The notes beneath the pieces are model-generated. The model saw nothing but the letters and a program-made list of their open reading frames with translations, searched no databases and had not been told where the DNA came from. The position numbers and the translations under genes are program-made. Positions 23,313-33,995 of a DNA stretch of 64,000 nt are shown piece by piece. Source of the stretch: Larimichthys crocea (Eukaryota; Chordata; Actinopteri; Sciaenidae); NCBI RefSeq assembly GCF_000972845.2, contig NC_040027.1:11089760-11153759 (forward strand), read 5' to 3'. Within the stretch, counting starts at the first letter, position 1. Each line of letters begins with the position of its first letter.

Positions 23313-25439
23313 AACGCTGAATATAATATTAAAATAATAATTAAAATGATTTAAAATACGATTCAAACCAGTGTAATCATGAAAAGCATGTGCCGTATTG
23401 AAACTGGAGGGAAGTTAAAGGCACGCAGGGGGCAGGAAATTGAAGAAGTGATCAACAAGAGATGGAAATCTTGCAGGACCCCTGATGACTTATTCCGCGC
23501 CTCCCTTTCTTGCCCTGTCATTCCACTTTACTTTTCTCTCTCTTTATCTCCCACCGTTTTCCTTTGACAGGTCGAAAGTTTCATTACCTCACTAACGGGA
23601 GAGAGAGCTACCAATTAATACATTTGATCTGCGAGTTTAAATGTGAACCTTCGTCCTGTTGTGTTGACATTTCGGACTTGGGACAGGCGGCTCTAATGGG
23701 GACAGTCCGTTTCTAACCTCCATTTTCTTGAATTATTGAAGGCGGGGGCTAAATCCATGTACTGTGAATGAATGACAGCTAAACACTCACACGTACCTGA
23801 ATGAGATCATTCAAGCGTTCTCGGCTCTCGTCAAAAACTCTCAGTCATTTTCAGATTCAATACAAAGTTTCTTTTAACGTAAACTACATTTTAGTTCTTG
23901 ACCAGAAAAGCAGCTCTTTTTTGTTTTTTATTCACAGGGCAGATATTAAGTGAATTAATTCTACATCTAATTCAAGCACAAAATATACCAAATTCATTAA
24001 CGAATTTTCGATTTAACTCATAATGAATATTTTATGGTTTTCCCTTTCGCCTCCAACTCTCTGTGATTTACAGAGTTTACCTGTTTTCTTGGACAGTGAA
24101 GACAACCTTCGGCCGACTGTAGCTGCCGTTAGCTCAGCTGTGTTATGCTCAGAGCCCCGTAGGAGTGTTTGACCACCCGGGAAGAGGAGGTTTTTCAGGG
24201 CCATGGTCCAGTATTTACTACGGGCTGAGTGGGCAAGTTAACTGGCACCAGCAGCGTCTATGGACATATATGGCAGAGGAGAAGAGACTGAAGAGGATGT
24301 TGGCATTTGTTGAGGCTGGTGAAATAAAAGGCTGACAAGTCGGACATCGAGCCGGGCTTCTCCTTGCTGTTTGGTTGTGAACTTGCTTGGTGTTTGGCTG
24401 TTCGGAGGTAGCAGTTCTGGGCGGGGTCGCCATTCCATATTGTGGAAACGCTGTGCTTAAAAAAACGATTGTCTTGTGTTCTTCCTCTTTTCGTCTGCAC
24501 GCTGATGAACACTTTTTATTCTGCGCCCGTGTCTGTGTAAGTGAAGCTGTGTTGGTTCAGGCTGACAACATTACCTGACTGTCCCTCTTGTCCCTCTTCA
24601 GCCGTCTCATGTTGTTAACATGCACGGGGTCCATAATAAGCCTTTCTGGAAAGGTGCATGTCAGCAGTCCAGGATTCTCATCAATAATTAATCAGAGCTG
24701 GTCAGAGAATGCATAAGCATTCCTTGGCCTCATAACAACTAACTCATGGGCAGCATCTCAAGGTCACAGGACACACGGACTCACTGCAAGGGACTCGCTA
24801 GGCTCTACCCAACACTTTCCCTGCAAATGAACACAGTGACCAGCAGCTTTCCTTTGATGGCGCAGCTTATCCTCACTGCACCATCATCAAGTTCACAGCG
24901 GACACAACAACCATAGAAAGTAGTGAGGTTTGCATGGTAAACACCATTTTGACCACGCCACTATCTGTACGATGTTTGCCATCACTTTCCAAGAAGGTTG
25001 TCAGTTGTAAGTATGCATGGCTGCCATGTAAATTGTGATCATATCGGTGGAATATTGCCTTTTTTTGGTAATACGGGCATACTTGTAAACGTAGTAAATG
25101 AAGTTCTCCGCTAACTGACCAAAATCGCTCGTCTTGATCCAATGAAGACAAAGTTTTGAAGTAGCCTACGAAAATACAGGGTGTTACATTTATGTATTCA
25201 TGAACATGCTGTTGTGCTGTCTAGTGGAGAAGAGCAGTGAACAATGTTCAGCAAAAAAGCCTCGCAGGCGTCGTGCTTCTGTATGTGTCAGCACACAGCA
25301 CTAAGGTGTTAAAGCGTCTATTCGTTCGCTTTCTATACCGCTACTGATGCTCTTATCTGTAAAATAATTTCAAGGACCATGCTCATCTGATGGTTTGTTT
25401 TTTTATCCTGTTGTCTTCTCGTCTTTAAAAGTCTCAGCC

Positions 25440-26720
25440 CTCACAAGTGGTCTTCTTCTCCATCGTATGCACGGTGGTACCTAGAATCCACACATACTCT
25501 AGCTGTCATATTGCTCGATTCGCGTCTTTCGTACCACCTTTCATCATGTGCTGTTAGTGATAGTTTTATCATTCTTACAACCAACTCTATGTTTGTATTT
25601 TTTTTTTAGATTGGCAGAGTTGCAAAATTTGATGTATTACCGTGCGCGTTTTCCCTTAATACCTAACACTGCTCGACCCTTGACTTCAGAGTACTAAGCC
25701 ATTAATATGCCTAAACACCGTGTATGGCATTTAGCTTCTACATTCTGTACACACCTTCACCCCTACATTATATTTGTTCCTCGTTGTCCCACCCCTTTCT
25801 CCCTGGCTGTTTTTGTCACCTTTGCAGTAGTACACAGCCCGTCAGCATATGCTGGTTCTTCACCTCGGCCTATAGTCGTCAGTGTCTCGTTGAATTGTGA
25901 CTCCCCTCTCCCCCTCTTTCTCCTTTTTCTTTTTTTTTTTTCGTCCCATGCTTCACACCCCAGCAAAGTCTGTGCCTTTTCTTCGTTTGCTGTCGGTCAT
26001 CTTTTGCACTCCCTTATAACCAACATTTTACACAGTATTTTCTCCCCGCTCATACTCCCTCAACACTTCCATTTTATGCATCACTGTCCTCTTGTCACCC
26101 TTACCCCCACATTCCTCTTTGTTGTGTTATTAATTCACCCAATACTTTTTCCAGGGTACGACGGCTCCATCCGTACAACTTGCTATGACGATCTCTTTTC
26201 CCCCCTCCCTTCTTTCTTCCCCCCCTCATTGTACTCTTTCCTCTACATTCCTCCTCCCTCCCCGCCGTATCTTTTCCACCCCCGTATTGTGCGTTTTTCT
26301 TTCTTCATCCCTCCTGAATCACAAGTTTGCCTTAACTAGAGATAACACATGCTGACACATTTCTGAGAGACATCCTATCATCGAATCAGAGTCCAGAGTC
26401 TGTGACCGCGCCTTGCTCTTATGGGTTGAGCAATGGTCTACTTGCATCGAAGCATTTCTCTAGATGGCAGTTGCCTCGTTGTCTACCGGACTAAGGCGTG
26501 CTTCCTCAGCATCGTACCGATCGCTAGTTTTCTGTATCTCTTCTTATCCTTGTGTGTTCTTCCTCTTTGTTTTTGTTTGTACGGTCTCTCTCCCCCCGGT
26601 TATCTTTCCAGATTTCACTTTTTTTTATCCCTTTTCCTGATTCCTTAGTATGTTTGTGTTTTCCCATTGTATTTCTTTTAGCAATTTTTTTTTACTCTTT
26701 GTTGTTTTTCTTTCTGTCGT
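25440..26720 (+). other. Pyrimidine-rich stretch with no counterpart in copy B
   Basis: The flanks match copy B closely, but this 1.3 kb does not match the 37358-37960 segment in the same place. It is strongly C+T-biased on the + strand, most of all at 25750-26320 and 26560-26720. Long frames here are Ser/Pro/Leu/Phe-rich low complexity. It may be a degraded simple repeat or poor-quality gap fill. Confidence 0.5.
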
Positions 26721-27970
26721 TGAGAGTACAATGCTTTTTTTTATTTTGTTATCTAGTATTTCTATCTTCAAACTTACTCAATATTTTGTTTGTTTGTAAT
26801 TAAATATTCTTAATGCATTTACAGAAATAGAACACACCTGTGGAGATACGGAGGACATCAGGCGATATATCCTGATATCGTGATATCAGGAAGAGATCGA
26901 TGATCGAGATCTGAAAACTCGCGCATGTAATGGAGGTAAACCAGGATATTTTTCACATATAAAACCAGATAGTCTGTCTTTACCGGTGCAAACTTCTCAA
27001 AGTGAAACAAGGTTTGACCCAGCAGCTTGTCTCTTGTGTAGTTCGCAAAAAAAAAAAAACCCAGATTCTGCCCTGATGTGCGATGTCAGTCCAGCCTGCA
27101 GCTAAAACACACACCGAGGCGATGTGTACATGAAGGAGCTGAGCGGTAGTGTAAATGTGAGCACTTATGTCAGTGTAAACTTTGAAGAAATAGAGGAGAG
27201 TTTCAAGTTCAGCATGCCCTCGGTGCTCGGCATCTAAACTGGACAGACCTTGTGTCAGCAGGTTGGTTTAAGGGAACACGCGCGCATACACAACAGCCAC
27301 GTGGACGCACACAAACACACCAGAGTGGCTGAGTAACAACATCACCAGCACATAAACAGGTGTAATCAAACGCACAGAGTGCTGAAGAGATGGATCTGTT
27401 GACGTGCATGATAAAAGGACCCTTTGAGCAGCTAAAAAGCAGACGCTGAAGACCGGAGAAGAACAAACGCGGAGAAGGAGATGAAGACGGGCCTTGGCCC
27501 GAGGCTTGTTAGTTTGTGTCTCTAACAGCAGTTTGTTTGAACCTCTGCGTGGCCTCTTTTCTTTATCGACAGCTTCTCTTTCATCACCCTGCCAGGCTGC
27601 AGCACGGAGGTGGGTTGGTGGTGGGGGAGCAGGGAGGCCAGCCTGACACACCCGCCTCCCCCCTTTCAGAGGTGGACCTGCACCTAAAGCGCTGTGGTTA
27701 GCCAGCGCACAGCTCCCTTTGTGCTGAAGCCCGAGCTTTAAAATGCTGCGTCTGCCTCCAACACACACGTACGTCCACACACACGCACGCACACACACCT
27801 CAGCAAAAACAGACACTGGGCCCCGTCGATACACACCCGTCACCTGGCGCTCGGGGAGGGGAAAAAGAGCGGAGTAAGCGTGGACGACACGTGCAGCCAC
27901 CGACAGTGGCGTGTGCATCACCTGGGCCCAGAGGAGCCTCCCTCAGCTCTTCCATATGCACCGTCCTGAT

Positions 27971-27990
27971 CACACACACACACACACACA
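27971..27990 (+). repeat. (CA)n microsatellite, copy A
   Basis: The counterpart in copy B at 39171-39202 is longer. This is one of several length differences between the large copies. Confidence 0.9.
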
Positions 27991-28973
27991 CCACACCTCC
28001 CCTTGGCCATGATTTACACTCTCAGAGGACGCCGCCCGCCCCACCAGCACTGATGCGGTCATCAGTAGGGTCATTAATTGTGGCGTCCCTCAGGGGGCGG
28101 CACAGCAAGGCAGGATGGGTAAGGTTGGTGTGTTGTGTGTGTTGTTGTGTGTGTGGTGTTTGTGTGTGTGTGTGTGCGTGCACTTGTGTCTTTGTGAGGA
28201 CCAACACCTTGGACTGAGGACTTCGGGTGACTGAAGGCATTTTTTGGGGGAGTCAAGACATTTTTTTATAGTAAGTAAAACAATTTCAAAAAAGAGTGTA
28301 ATCTTCTTTTCAAAGTAAAGTACGGACCTTGTTGAGAAGTGAGAGGATGTTTTGGATAATTAAGGTAGAAAAGAAGTAGAAAGAAGTGAATACATATTCA
28401 GTGAGGACGCATCTTTTATTTTTCCACACAGGTATTACTCAGGCTTCCCTCCATCGCTTCACTTGGTCCAAAATGCTGCGGAGAAGCAAAAAAACAAGAT
28501 GACATAACTCCAGTTCTAGTTCCCCTGCGTTCGCTTCCCGTTATTTTTTGGGGGGTTTTATTGTTGACATATACCGAGGCAGCTCACCTATGTACTTGAC
28601 TGAGACTGAGCGCCCGCTTAGATAAGCTGATGGAGGCTTTTTCCAAGAACCCGACCGGTGACCAAACTCTGGAATGATGATGGATCACTGGCTTCTTAAA
28701 ATATATAAATAAAATAAATAAACTTGTATCTTTTAAGTTTATGTTATTTTGTTATTTTGTTGTGTTTATTTTTTCTGAGGCACATTGCTAAGAAAAGTAA
28801 TATCAAGTAAAGTTTTAATCGTTATTATTATTTTGAGGACATTTTGTCCGCTCCTAACTTTTTTTTTTTTCACTCTCCTGTAGAATGGAGTGTGAGGAAA
28901 TGCACCAGAGAGGGTCCTCAAAACAAAAGTACAGAGTACAAAATGATTGTGTGTGTGCACAATGCTTGCTTAT

Positions 28974-29000
28974 TTGTGTGTGTGTGTGTGTGTGTGTGTG
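28974..29000 (+). repeat. (TG)n microsatellite, copy A
   Basis: The counterpart in copy B at 40217-40254 is longer. Confidence 0.9.
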
Positions 29001-29859
29001 GATATCTGCCCACACTGATGCTGCATCTGGCATGGGACAAAACATTTTGCGGTTTAGCATTTTAGCATGCTGCTGCTGCTTGCGTTGTGTTGTGTGTGTG
29101 TTGTGTGTGTGTGTGTGGTGTGTGCAGATACGTACAGTATGAGTGTGTTCTTCTGATTGCGTGTGTTGTTAAGTGCAGGATGGTTGAGCTTGTGCACTCT
29201 TTTAACAACCGCGTAATGACAACATAGCAGCAAGCAAAAGGAAAAAGTGTAAATGAGTAATAAAAGACTGAATCTGGACCCAATTACTTCTCTGGTGCAT
29301 CTTCACCGGTCTCCTCTCTCTCTCAAAGTGTTTGTGTTGTCTGTTTTTGTGTTGTGACAGTGAATAGTGTGCATGTGATGTGCGTTGTAAATCCCCTCTG
29401 TTTGTCTGGTTTTCCCCCTCATTAGGGAGAGAGAGTTAACGTTAGCACAAGTGTCCTGCGCTGGACCGTGAGATTAGTAATTAACGCCGAGTCTAACGAA
29501 GGGAGAAAAAAACAACACCTCGACAAAGTCCGACCATCAAGCAGCCAGACCTGCTGACAGAGACAAACTATCCACTGACACTTCCAAACTCCGCCTGGGG
29601 TGCACATCACGTGGGCGGGAGTGTGTGTGTGTGGTTTTTTTTTAGGATATTTTTATTCATTTTTGGTGATGGAGCAAAAAAAAAAAAAGAAAGCAGGAAC
29701 AAAGAGGACAGAAAGAAAAAATTCACAAATCTCTCTGCGGCTCCTTATTTCTATCTCCAACTTTAATTATTTTTTAAATTTGACATTCAGTAACAATATC
29801 AGCTTTTTGGCCTGAGAGAAACTTCCCCCACGACCGCTCGGCCTCTTCCAACCCTTCAC

Positions 29860-30080
29860 CGTCTGGCTTACGGAAATCCCAGAAATCCCAGCGGATGGAA
29901 GCTCCCCGTGGGTTAATGATGTCACAGGCTGATCCATTCCTGTGTCCGCTACGCTCCCGCTCACAATCCCACAATTCCCATATGTGCTCCATGATAAGTC
30001 CCATCATGCCTTTCTGCTGACCTCCTCGGCAACCCCCCTTTTTTCCATTTCGGCCCGTCTCCTCCAGAGCCCGGATTTGG
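29860..30080. promoter_or_regulatory. Enhancer-like block in the duplicated unit, copy A
   Basis: A GC-balanced, non-repetitive stretch containing ATGATGTCAC (a CRE-like core) and little indel noise relative to its partner at 41100-41285. Regulatory status is inferred from texture and good preservation between copies. Confidence 0.2.
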
Positions 30081-30599
30081 GTGGACTGGGGGCGGGTTTG
30101 GAGGTTTATAGGAAGCTAAGAGGTAGGAAATGATGGAAAGAGGAGGGAGAGGAGACTTCAGCTCACCTTGGTAAGTGTTCAAGAGAGCATCAAAAGGAGA
30201 CGGAGATGTCTCCATTCTAACCAAGCTGGAAATCCTTTATTTAGCCCAGCTGGGGTGTAAAGGAGGAGGAGCTGGGAGTGTTTTACTCTGAGAGGGAGCA
30301 TGAGTTTAATGTAGGGGAGTTGTTTGAGATGTGACGTCTGAGTTTTAATCTTTTGTTTAGGAGGTCAGTAAGTGTTCAAACTGCACTTACAGGGAAGTTT
30401 GGGTTATTAGAGTGGGCTTGTATGAGGCTGATCCACAGTCAGTGTTATCACTACAGTAGACGGCACAGCCCCAGTTGGGAAGCAGACATGAGACCAGCAT
30501 GGAGCTAAACAATGTACTGAAAACATCTACAAAAATTATTTTTGAATTTCCACAGCTGTATTTTGCTGTTACCACAGTCTGGCTGTCTGTGCTCCTTCA

Positions 30600-30793
30600 C
30601 CATCAGACTTCACTGACGAAAAAATCTAATTTGACCTCATAGAACACGAGAGTCGCTGATCAATCCTTGCTTCGATTGGTTATTGTTTGTGTTATTGTGT
30701 GACTTCTGGTTCTTTCCTTATTTCGGATTTAAACTGGTGAACTCCTGCACACCTGCGTTCAACGAGGTCAAATTACGATTTTTCGTCTGGTGG
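30600..30793. mobile_element. Fold-back MITE-like element, copy A
   Basis: The left arm begins CCATCAGACT and runs through GACGAAAAAATC and ATTTGACCTC. The right arm is its imperfect inverse, ending GTCTGGTGG. Total length is 194 bases with no coding capacity. The arms resemble a short repeat seen widely in teleost genomes; its class is not assigned here. The partner is at 41873-42079. Confidence 0.6.
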
Positions 30794-31850
30794 CTTTGGA
30801 GAGAGTGATAGAACTGGTTCAGTTTCCCATCGCAAAGTGAAGCAGTATAGTATTCACTTAAACTGATTTTAGGTGGCTAAACAAAGTTTGCTTCTGCCCT
30901 TGTCCACAGTGCTGGTCCTCCCGCTCTGCTTTTACAAACTGAGGGTGTGTCAACCGCAGCTCTACACTCACTGTGGATAAGTACCCTTACTTCCCTTTAA
31001 GCGGATGCCATGGCCACAGAATATACTGTATCTGTTTCTGATTGGCTGCCAAGTTTTTGTCAAAATGAAAATAACGGGACACTTCAGACATTACAGTACT
31101 TTCTTTTAACAGTAACCACCATTCATTATTATGTAATCATCAATCCTGTCCTGTGCGGCCATCTCCATGACAACTGAGCGGACCAGTTCGATAGAGAGAG
31201 ATCCCTTCAACACTGAAATGCTGCTTACATGTCTCATAATAATAATGCAGTCGATAGATGAATGGGACACTCTGCTAAATGAGTACCTCTATTTTAATGG
31301 TGCTCACACGTTTACTAGTTTCACTGTCACATTTCTGTTTGTTCCGGTATTTCTTGAACCGCTGACAACATGTGCAGAGACTTCCTCCACCTTTGTGGGG
31401 ACCAAGTGAGGTTTAGAGGACGCTTTGTCTCGTCTATTGTTCAAATCTGAGTTTAAGACTTGGTTTTGTTTTATTGTCAGCCCAGTGGTGGGGGTAAACC
31501 ATGCAGCTGTGACGGTTAATGTTATAGGGTTAGGGAATGTTCCTGCTTGAACAGTCTGAGTGTGTTTTCGTGTTTGTTTGTGAGCAGCGACCAGAGTCAC
31601 CAGGAACTCGTTCCGGCCTCCAGCATCGGAGGGCTGAGAGAGAGAGAGAGAGGTGTGTCTGAATAATTGATACATAAGAGATTTCAATAGGCTGAACACG
31701 TCCCTCCTGATCAGCAACCTGTCAATCAGTCAGGACCTCCCTGTCATTGGACGGAGGGAGCAGACTGAGGGATGATGCAGAGGGACGATGGAGAGACACC
31801 AGAGGGAGGTTATGGGAAGTACGGTATGGAGGTTGTCTGGAATCAGCCAT

Positions 31851-31851
<1 letters not shown>

Positions 31852-31888
<37 letters not shown>
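31852..31888 (+). repeat. (CA)n microsatellite, copy A
   Basis: The counterpart at about 43155-43178 is shorter, so neither large copy is consistently the shorter one. Confidence 0.9.
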
Positions 31889-31890
<2 letters not shown>

Positions 31891-32869
31891 CCACTCCTCT
31901 TCTCACTGGAGAGACTCATGTGTAGCTTTTCTCCTCAACCTCGGGAGTCAAACCCAAACGCGTCTCTGGAGCGGAACACCAGTGAACCCGGGCCGTGACG
32001 AGGAGCTAATTAGGCAGGAAAGTAGCTAAAAGCTCTGAGGAAGTTTGCTGACGGAGGCAGTTGTGTGGATCAACTCTCTCAGGTGGCGCCAGCTTCACTA
32101 TGTTTCCTTCCAGGCCTTACCAACTCTGTAAACTTTGTGTGGTGTGTGTGGATGAGGCGAGGTTGAATAATGTCAGCAGCGATCGGTCGTCTCTCTCAGA
32201 CCAAATGGACCTCAGCTGTCAGCTGTGGTAGAGCTAAACTGAGTTTAGGGGAGATTAACACAGAATGACATCCTGTTTGCTTCAGTCTAATCCTAATCTA
32301 ATCTGACGGGCTGCATGTGGGGAAATGTTTCGCTCATTTGCCTCCCTGAAAAGCTGTTTTACATTCTTTCATGTGTCAGACAACCACAGGGAGGTTATTT
32401 TTGAAATTCTGGGGGTGGATGTTGAACAGTTGACATGTTTGAAGAAATGATGGCACAGTCAGAGGGAATGAAATGACAGAAGAACAATGGACATGTAAAT
32501 AATGGATATTGGGTGGAATGATGACACTGGAGACAATGGAAAGATTCCCTACTCCTTAAACATCAAGTTCTAGGACTTGTCATGATTTTCCAGACCAAAT
32601 TTCCTCAAATTCAAGGACCAACACAACATAGTTTGGGCTGTATGGATGTTTCTTAGATCTTTACACAAGCCTGTCTAGAATACATTTTCCAGGCACATTT
32701 CACAGGCTTCCTTAATGTTCGCTTCTCACTTGCTTACCGCTTTTAACCTGCGTCATTCCACTTCTCTTGCACGCACACGACTGTCGCATTTCTCAAGGCA
32801 GGTGGCGCATGAAATCCTGTATGCTGGTCTGTTCTAACATAAACATATATATTAGAAGATTTATATTCT

Positions 32870-33105
32870 GGGGCGGCACCATGATGCAGTGATTTTGCCT
32901 CAGAGAAGAGGTAACTGGTTCGAACCCCGGTGGGATCTTTCCGGGTGGGAGTCGGTATGCCCTTCCACAGTCCAAAGGTTAATTAACATCAATAGGGATG
33001 GGAATGTTTGTTTTCTGCCCTGTAATGACACATAGAGACTTGTCCAGGGAATTCCCGCGGGATTGGCACCAGCTTCCGGGACCCGCTGAGGAGGCATGGA
33101 TGGAT
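32870..33105 (+). mobile_element. tRNA-derived teleost SINE, copy A
   Basis: The head GGGGCGGCACC is followed by a perfect Pol III B box, GGTTCGAACCC, at 32917-32927. Next come the fish-SINE body words 'cacagtccaaaggttaatta' and 'cctgtaatgacacatagaga', and a GGATGGATG tail. It is somewhat truncated and diverged. It is not a tRNA gene. The same insertion is in copy B, so it predates the duplication. Confidence 0.7.
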
Positions 33106-33164
33106 GAAGTTCGATTCTCGCATTAAATATATAAATTCAAGCAAAATTCAAGACCTTTGTGGAA

Positions 33165-33310
33165 CCACAGATAGATGGATAGATTAAAGCAGACTGGTGA
33201 CTGGATGGATGGACGAGGGGCGGGACAGATAGACAGGTTGAGAGGTGCGAATGGACTGGTGATGAATAGGTGGATGAACAGAGATGAATGAAAGAATGGT
33301 TTAAGATATC
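33165..33310 (+). repeat. Degenerate GGAT/GATA-rich repeat, copy A
   Basis: Loose repeats of GATGGATGG, AGATAGA and GGTGGATGAA type follow shortly after the SINE tail. The counterpart is at about 44500-44635. Confidence 0.6.
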
Positions 33311-33633
33311 AGAGTGGAAGGAAACATGAGTGTCCCTCACAAAAAACACATCACATGACATAAAAACACATGTGTCACACTCATTCAACATGTATTGACT
33401 TAATGCCTGCTGCCCCCCACAACAACAAACCCCGTCCCTGGTACCACAACACACACAAACACACACACCACACACACCACAGGGCGTGGTGTGTCTGTGA
33501 CATAAATTTTTCACAGTGGTGATCTCGGCTGTAAGTGGCAGACCTCGACTCTTCTCCCCGCCGTCTCTGCTGGGAGCTTCTCCACACATGTGAAACACTG
33601 CTAACAGCTGCCCAGGGAGGAAGAGGAGCAGTC

Positions 33634-33666
<33 letters not shown>

Positions 33667-33982
33667 TTGTGTGTGTGTGTTGTCGTGTCGTGTGCTGCGG
33701 GGGCGGACGAGTGAATGAATAAATAAACAATTTCATTTTTTTTGTGATCTTCCGTCTTTTCCGCACTCTCCAACAGCTCGACGGACACAGGAAAACACAA
33801 CAACGTGCAGATGTGTGACGAGGACGGCTGAACACTTCTTTCTTTCAGGTGAGTGGCTGGGCGGACCGCTGCGTGTCCTGACAGTCCTGTTGAAAATTAA
33901 ACTCCCTCCTCTCTCCTCAGCCGCTCCACCTCCTCCCCCGTCTCCCTGCACCATTTCTCCTCAACCCTTGAGCAACTGAGAA

Positions 33983-33995
33983 AGGTCAAAGGTCA
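33983..33995 (+). promoter_or_regulatory. Perfect DR1 nuclear-receptor element, copy A
   Basis: AGGTCAAAGGTCA is two exact AGGTCA half sites spaced by one base, the consensus for HNF4, COUP-TF and RXR heterodimers. HNF4 is a pancreatic/endodermal regulator. The distance to mafa (about 31 kb) leaves its target open. Confidence 0.4.

Noticed and set aside
25707..26339. 210-residue forward open frame
   Set aside because: It sits in the pyrimidine-rich unmatched segment, has Ser/Pro/Leu/Phe composition and no counterpart in copy B.
31526..31540. Telomere-like TTAGGG
   Set aside because: Only one to two units (GGGTTAGGG), also at about 42808 in copy B; no array.
32917..32927. tRNA gene
   Set aside because: The B box belongs to a SINE head; no complete cloverleaf, anticodon arm or Pol III T-run in the right place. 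The same applies to 44225 and 47679.
33137..33835. 232-residue minus-strand open frame
   Set aside because: It runs through GGAT-type and CA repeats and is not preserved in the 44.5-45.1 kb counterpart.
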